The position numbers were made by a program, and so were the translations under genes. Below, in pieces: positions 59,351 to 64,000 of a DNA stretch of 64,000 nt. The DNA is from Siphonodentalium dalli (lineage: Eukaryota > Mollusca > Scaphopoda > Gadilida > Siphonodentaliidae): the NCBI GenBank assembly GCA_032622095.1, contig CP136062.1, positions 9,947,710 through 10,011,709 of the forward strand, written 5' to 3'. Within the stretch, counting starts at the first letter, position 1; every line of letters starts with the position of its first letter. The notes beneath the pieces were generated by a model. That model saw nothing but the letters and a program-made list of their open reading frames with translations, was not told where the DNA came from and did not search any database.

Positions 59351-60416
59351 TTTATAGGTCATTTCCTAGGCCATCTCCATATCGTTCTAAGGAGTTTTTG
59401 GCATTCAAAGTTCACAATCTCGACAAATCGTGACCGAATTAAGTAACTCGAACAATTCTATCTTCTCAACTGTCAAATTTATATGAGGATGGGAATCGGG
59501 GCATTCATATAATGAGCTAGCACAACAGATACATAGAAGAAAGCACTAAAAGTTTATTTACGTGCGCTCGCGCAACAGTATTGCGATCAGACAGATTCGT
59601 AGGTATGTTGGTGTCACCCTACTCCGTTTCACTCCATGTCGTCACCAAAAACGACGTAAAACCTCGTGGCGTTCTGACATTTTTACTGTGCCGCGTTTTT
59701 GCTATGTTTATTTTATGTGTTGTTTTCGATTATTTGTTTGTCGCCGATATCGCCATTTGTCGGGATTCCCTGTTTCTATATTTAAAAATGGCATGCTCGT
59801 AGTGAGCCTCGATTTCGATTTTTTTCTCCCAGGTCAAAATACGTCAGAGTTATGACAAAAATAGATCGACCTACATTTTCTCCATCAGAACTCTACATCA
59901 AAGAGTCTATAGACTCCTTCGGGACCTACATAGACTCCTTCATTTGGGTATTTTTACTTATAATTGGGAAGTTTGATCATTTTTGGTTCGTGCGAAGACC
60001 TCTTTTTATCGTGCGGGAAAAGAGAGACATTCAAAACGCGATTTCGTAATTTGACGCAATAGGCTGAATAGCCTAACCTTCAGCCGAGTTCCGGGTCAAA
60101 TACAATGAATAACGTAACACAAAACAAAACGCATTTGTTGACACAAACACCGTTTGAAGAGTTTATTATTAAAATGATCGTTATTGATTAATTATTTATT
60201 AATTATTGATATGTATTGTTGCATATTGGCTGCTATCAATATTTACACAAATGGTATTAATTATTTCTTATAATTGCTCCTTTGGTCAACTTTGACTATC
60301 GGAAAATGAAAATATGCCGCTGAAAAAAATGTAATTGATATTAAAGTCTCATCCTTTCGGCAACATGGAATTGGTTTTAATCACTTAAATGATTAATATA
60401 GTAATTTGCCTTTTGT
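59351..60416. other. Intron 5 sequence; no gene recognised
   Basis: Two overlapping open frames at 59562-59855 show no known domain. Confidence 0.5.
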
Positions 60417-60454
60417 CCCGACTTACGACTGGATTTGATATGGCGGGTCACATA
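60417..60454. mobile_element. Solitary right end of TGTGACCCGCC MITE
   Basis: CCCGACTTACGACTGGATTT through GGCGGGTCACA, followed by TA. Confidence 0.75.
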
Positions 60455-60530
60455 TGGTTGAGGTTATTACTTGGTTAGTTTGATATCTAGTGAGATATCA
60501 GTCCTCGGTAACATCATATCAACCTGAGAC

Positions 60531-60826
60531 CAAGCCTTGAAATAGGGTGTCATTTGCAGAATGAGGTCCCCAGAGGGTGAATTTGGTAATGCTAGCCCGC
60601 TATGCGGGGTAGCATCACCAAATTCACCCTCTGGGGACCTCATTCTGCTGAGGTTTAGCATCACCAAATTCACCCTCTGGGGACCTCATTCTGCTTACAC
60701 CTCAGCAGAATGAGGTTCCCAGAGGGTGAATTTGGTGATGCTAGCCCACTATGCGGGGTAGCATCACTAAATTCACCCTCTGGGGACTTCATTCTGCAAA
60801 TGACAGACATCCTATTTCAAGGCTTG
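60531..60826. mobile_element. CAAGCC foldback MITE with an extra arm (296 bp)
   Basis: Same ends as the 254-bp copies, but the segment CACCAAATTCACCCTCTGGG through CTCATTCTGCT is present twice in the centre. No clean 8-bp duplication. Confidence 0.82.
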
Positions 60827-61012
60827 ATACCAAACTAACCAAGTGGTAACCAAGTCATTATTTGGTTATTTTAGTATCAACCCATTGATAGCTGTTTTTT
60901 GTTTTTTTACCTATTTACCCAGATAAATTAGAATTATCAATTCTTAATTTGCTGAGATGTTCAGATACCATAAGCAGACAGAAATATCCCATGGATTCCC
61001 ATTCATTCACAG

Positions 61013-61178
61013 GTCAATGGAAAGCACATCATCAAAAGTGGCACGGATTTCCTGAATGCCAGTAAAGTGACCTTCACCTTGACTGATGCATCCTGGGATA
61101 TAGCCATAGAGAAAATAGATTTGGATGAAAATGTGGAAGAGGATGACGAGGTCAAACAGATTGTAAACCAACATTTAG
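61013..61178 (+). CDS. Metallophosphatase exon 6
   Basis: Acceptor TTCATTCACAG ends at 61012 and donor GTGAAT begins at 61179. The exon is 166 nt, entered in phase 0, and encodes residues 218-272 plus one base. It starts VNGKHIIKSGTDF, where the KSGTDF strand follows the GGHDH motif in this superfamily, and ends in an acidic linker (LDENVEEDDEVKQIVNQHL) leading to the C-terminal domain. No further exon was recognised between 61179 and 64000, so the gene continues outside the window. Confidence 0.9.
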
Positions 61179-61332
61179 GTGAATATTATTAGATATACAA
61201 AAATATATAAAATATATGCCATATTATAAACCATTTGAAAGAGGAAGCTCCAAAACATTGTATTATCAACTTATCCGGTGATATACAGTTACAGACGTGT
61301 TTTTTCATCCAGATTGTAGTAAAAAGTGTATT

Positions 61333-61398
61333 ATTTTCAATGGAGGGGGAATAACTGTATATCTTAAAGATTGAGTTATTCCCCTTACATTGAAAATA
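61333..61398. repeat. Short inverted repeat
   Basis: TTTTCAATGGAGGGGGAATA and its near-perfect inverse TTATTCCCCTTACATTGAAA, 17-nt loop. Confidence 0.75.
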
Positions 61399-61399
61399 C

Positions 61400-61800
61400 G
61401 ATCTTTGGTTTCAATGCTGTTGCATTCTTGGAGTCAAAACGGGGGTAATCATCTCTATAATTTCAGCTGTTTTCTGTTTCTGTGTGGGCGTATCAGTCCT
61501 CCTCACGAAGAATTCCTCGCGGGAGTAATAAATTACTCCTGCATAACAGGTTACGGGAGCAATTGCTCCCGCAATTCATAAATGAATAAATGTTCATTAA
61601 CTTCATATTATTGGTAAATTAAATAGTTATTACTGTTTAACATATTAAAATTTACAATGTACAAGTACATGTTGTTGTTTCTACTTTGATTTTGAGTTGA
61701 CTTAAAGTATTATACCCTGGGGTCTTATTACAATGAATGCCAAGTCAATTACATGTAGGGTCCATGAAATTTTATTAATAAATAATTCAACTAGGACTAG
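61400..61800. other. Intron 6 sequence; nothing recognised
   Basis: Includes GCGGGAGTAATAAATTACTC-type small inverted repeats near 61520; no ORF of note. Confidence 0.5.
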
Positions 61801-61863
61801 TTGTTGCACTATTTTCGGCATCAAGTTGCTCGAAATACACAGCACTCAGGTGGCTTTTGGTGT

Positions 61864-62070
61864 TTAAGTGCCGCTCCAGAGTCCATTTGGAAATAAAAGA
61901 CGAACCGGCTGCCGTTTCGTACTATACCGGTAAGTATTTTTCCGAACGCGGTCCGAATGCTTGGCGCATGCTTCACAATAATCTTTCGTGATGATTGTTT
62001 TGCCATCCCTGTTCTCAGTCTCATAACCAAAATATTGTTTAAACATCCATGATAGTGACAGGAAAACCAT
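61864..62070 (-). pseudogene. BED-finger-like fragment, hAT-type
   Basis: Minus-strand frame with SWMFKQYFGYETENRDGKTI followed by TKDYCEACAKH. It follows the W/F-x2-F/Y-G-Y/F-x(n)-C-x2-C start of a BED zinc finger as in ZBED/hAT transposases. The following residues do not complete the H-x-H half in the same frame. Probably a decayed transposase 5' end. Confidence 0.35.
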
Positions 62071-62389
62071 GATTATTTATTTTATTTTCAAAATGTGGTG
62101 CGTTCGATACGATTTCCCGGTATTTCCGGTGAGAATACAATCCGGTCAGAAGTTAACACTAAAGCGCCGTTTCCACTATGAAAAAAGACAGGAGCGATAC
62201 TTTGCGCCAGGGAAATTGAAATTGCGGGCTCTGCTGGGTGCGAGCGGAATAGCGCCCGCTTCGTGGGGAGGACTGGCGTATTCTGAGACACAGATGTTTA
62301 TAGTATTTTAATCATATTTTATGGCATGGATTGTTATTAAAACTGTTTATTACACTCATCTGCACGATTTCCATTGGAAACAACATTAA

Positions 62390-62624
62390 CCCTTTCAGTG
62401 CCAGGGGCCGATCTAATCGGCCCTAAACCTACACAATAAGTCTGTTAAAGAATATAATAAAATATATTAAAATTGTAAAAAAAAAAAAAAAAAAAAAAAA
62501 AATGTTTAAGCCAATGCATTCTCTTATATATGCGAGGCGACCTATGGTCGACTCGCATATATAAGAGAATGCATTGGCACAGGGTATATGGGTTGATACA
62601 AAAATCGGCCTGGCACTCAAAGGG
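62390..62624. mobile_element. TTAA MITE, CCCTTTCAGTGCCAGG family (235 bp)
   Basis: TTAA at 62386-62389 and 62625-62628. Ends CCCTTTCAGTGCCAGGGGCC and CCTGGCACTCAAAGGG (inverse orientation at the right). One CCCTGTGCC palindrome on the right side and a poly-A run (62477-62501). Same family as 51075-51341. Confidence 0.86.
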
Positions 62625-62788
62625 TTAATTAAAAATTGTAATGTCACTAGTGAATTATGTCATTTTCGTTACGTCACATTGAAATTTAGGTGGTTGATCT
62701 TTCTCCACATCGGGACTTTCATGCATTAATACTGTGTGTTTTAATCAAATGAACCAAATGTGTAGTAAATAGAGTAATCAATTAGTTC

Positions 62789-62912
62789 CGAGAATTATGT
62801 TAAATAATTCACTCGAGGTGAGAGGCGTTTAGGTAAGAAGCTTGTGCGCTAACACGCAATCGTTTCTTACCGACGTCTCTCACCTCTCGTGAATTATTTA
62901 ACATAATTCTCG
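62789..62912. repeat. 124-bp foldback
   Basis: Arms CGAGAATTATGTTAAATAAT and inverse, extending through CGAGGTGAGAGGCG and GGTAAGAA, around a ~16-nt centre. No obvious target duplication. Confidence 0.8.
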
Positions 62913-62977
62913 ACAAATTACTGGAAAATCCACCAGTTTGTCCATCTGGCCGTTCATCTCTTGATCTGCCCGTCCAC

Positions 62978-63066
62978 CTACAGTAATGCTCTAAGTAATC
63001 AACTCCTTAACCACAGCAGAATTATGGATAATTTTTCAGGATTTAATCGGAAATATGGCTTGTATA
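62978..63066. mobile_element. Left arm of a CAGTAATGC MITE
   Basis: CAGTAATGCTCTAAGTAATC through TCGGAAATATGGCTTGT, preceded by TA. The right arm is lost. Confidence 0.75.
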
Positions 63067-63446
63067 CCCCCCTCAACATTAATTCAGCTGCAGTTACTGC
63101 ACGTGATGTCAGTCAGGGCCACGTATATCATGACTTATTGCTCAGTCAGCTATTGGTCATTTGTAATAGTCTTGTGTGTTTAAGTCACAGTATGTGTGTG
63201 TTTCTATACTCATAGAAGTGTCGCTAATTAGTCACTTTGGGTTTTAAAGTAGCACCCAATGATATATGCAGACAATGTGTGTAACTTAAATCTTTACGAC
63301 CTCCGATAGATCCTATTGCCTTCCATTTTGGTCGGGAAAGTTGCAAATCACATTTGCTGCAATGCGAATATTGTCACCATATGTATGTATACAAGCACCA
63401 TATATTTAGCAATAACAAACTGTGGTTTAAATTTGGTTTGTTATCG

Positions 63447-63536
63447 CTGCAAATAACATCTAAATCAACTTATACAAACGCATATAGACTACTGCAAATA
63501 ACATCTAAATCAACTTATACAAACGCATATAGACTA
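63447..63536. repeat. 45-bp tandem duplication
   Basis: CTGCAAATAACATCTAAATC plus AACTTATACAAACGC occurs twice. Confidence 0.9.
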
Positions 63537-63584
63537 CTGCGGCTATTCAACACTCAGTACCGGTATCGTGAAATTTGTCCAAGT

Positions 63585-64000
63585 ACTGACGGTTCCGGTA
63601 CCAGTACTGTGACTTTGTCACACCGTACAGGACTGTTCCGGTACCAGTACTGTGACTTTGTCACACCGTACAGGACGATTCCGGTACCACTACTGTGACT
63701 TTGTCACACCGTACAGACGGTTCCGGTACCAGTACTGTGACTTTGTCACACCGTACAGATGGTTCCGGTACCAGTACTGTGACTTTGTCACACCGTACAG
63801 ACGGTTCCGGTACCAGTACTGTGACTTTGTCACACCGTACAGGACGGTTCTGGTACCAGTACTGTGACTTTGTCACACCGTACAGGACGGTTCCGGTACC
63901 AGTACTGTGACTTTGTCACACCGTACAGACGGTTCCGGTACCAGTACTGTGACTTTGTCACACCGTACAGGACGGTTCCGGTACCAGTACTGTGACTTTG
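63585..64000. repeat. 42/44-bp minisatellite running off the window end
   Basis: Unit GGTTCCGGTACCAGTACTGT + GACTTTGTCACACCGTACAG + AC or GAC; about ten units with 42- and 44-bp variants. It contains inverted motifs GTACCAGTAC and GTGACTTTGTCAC. Open frames here reflect the repeat and its mixed lengths, not a gene. Confidence 0.93.

Larger units (their letters stand above)
16642..61178 (+). other. Gene span: metallophosphatase (UshA/5'-nucleotidase superfamily), 3' end outside window
   Basis: Six exons join in one frame into 272 codons plus one base. The order of motifs is that of a calcineurin-like phosphoesterase: HFNDVY (residues 9-14), LFSGDAFNPS (48-56), GNHDFDFG (82-89), ALTH (183-186) and GGHDHDY (207-213). 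These supply the Asp, Asn and His ligands of a two-metal centre that hydrolyses phosphate esters. Most of the N-terminal catalytic domain is present; the C-terminal 5'-nucleotidase domain would lie beyond the window. There is no hydrophobic leader, unlike secreted ecto-5'-nucleotidases, so a cytosolic enzyme is inferred. From memory, relatives in invertebrates carry automatic names such as YfkN-like or mannosylglucosyl-3-phosphoglycerate phosphatase-like; the true substrate cannot be told from sequence. Introns are about 9.2, 16.4, 10.3, 1.6 and 6.3 kb and consist largely of mobile DNA. Confidence 0.9.

Noticed and set aside
59562-59855. 97-codon plus-strand ORF as a small gene
   Set aside because: Two overlapping frames are open, no domain is recognisable, and it lies in an intron between MITEs.
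63585-64000. CRISPR-like array
   Set aside because: Units are contiguous 42/44-bp copies with no unique spacers, in an animal genome.
61179-64000. A seventh exon of the metallophosphatase
   Set aside because: No AG-bounded open segment in the right phase resembles the 5'-nucleotidase C-terminal domain.

Overview
The window is animal genomic DNA, most likely from a bivalve or other mollusc. It is AT-rich and dominated by repeats: rolling-circle-type elements with internal tandem units, TTAA-, TA- and 8-bp-target-site miniature transposons, G-tract satellites and a tRNA-derived SINE. It contains one spliced host gene whose introns are made largely of these repeats. Nothing is bacterial or viral: there are no operons, no ribosome-binding sites and no CRISPR array. 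The species call is inference from repeat style and protein character.

Host gene (+ strand, 16642 to beyond 64000). Six exons join in frame with canonical GT/AG borders: CDS 16680-16851, then 26003-26089, 42509-42648, 52938-53066, 54635-54757 and 61013-61178. Together they encode the first 272 residues of a calcineurin-like metallophosphatase of the UshA/5'-nucleotidase superfamily. The ordered motifs are HFNDVY, FSGDAF, GNHDFDFG, ALTH and GGHDHDY. No signal peptide is visible, so a cytosolic enzyme is likely. The C-terminal part lies outside the window. Introns are about 9.2, 16.4, 10.3, 1.6 and 6.3 kb.

Layout. 1-1890: a scaffold gap (653-752) flanked by two near-identical copies of about 650 bp, with part of a repeat-type ORF on the minus strand. 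1990-3340: a ~180-bp satellite with G-runs up to 38 nt. 3940-7370: older mobile-element debris. 7400-12900: mostly featureless AT-rich DNA with one decayed repeat-encoded ORF (about 9410-10110). 13040-14645: three head-to-tail non-autonomous Helitrons carrying NRF1-type motifs. 15470-16600: minisatellites, a foldback element with an 8-bp target duplication, and a SINE just upstream of exon 1. 16875-20348: a 107-bp satellite of about 32 units. 20349-24258, 27821-37255 and 43810-46217: Helentron-like elements with about 90 tandem ~164-bp units. 24419-25415: a hAT-type element. 37500-42500: more TTAA, pogo-like and foldback elements. 42852-43339: a 5'-truncated LINE. 46400-51350: several foldback elements, some nested. 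51514-52568: a Tigger/pogo remnant. 53100-56150: hairpins and palindromic elements around exons 4 and 5. 57100-59095: a diverged ~145-bp repeat. 59100-62920: foldback elements and a BED-finger fragment. 63550-64000: a 42/44-bp minisatellite running off the end.

The most notable observations are the Helitron tandem with exact CTAG/TC junctions, the Helentron-like element caught inside a satellite monomer without target duplication, the link between the 107-bp satellite and the end of a TTAA element, a palindromic module shared by elements with unrelated ends, a 101-bp perfect hairpin with a 9-bp target duplication, and a repeated splice donor at exon 5.
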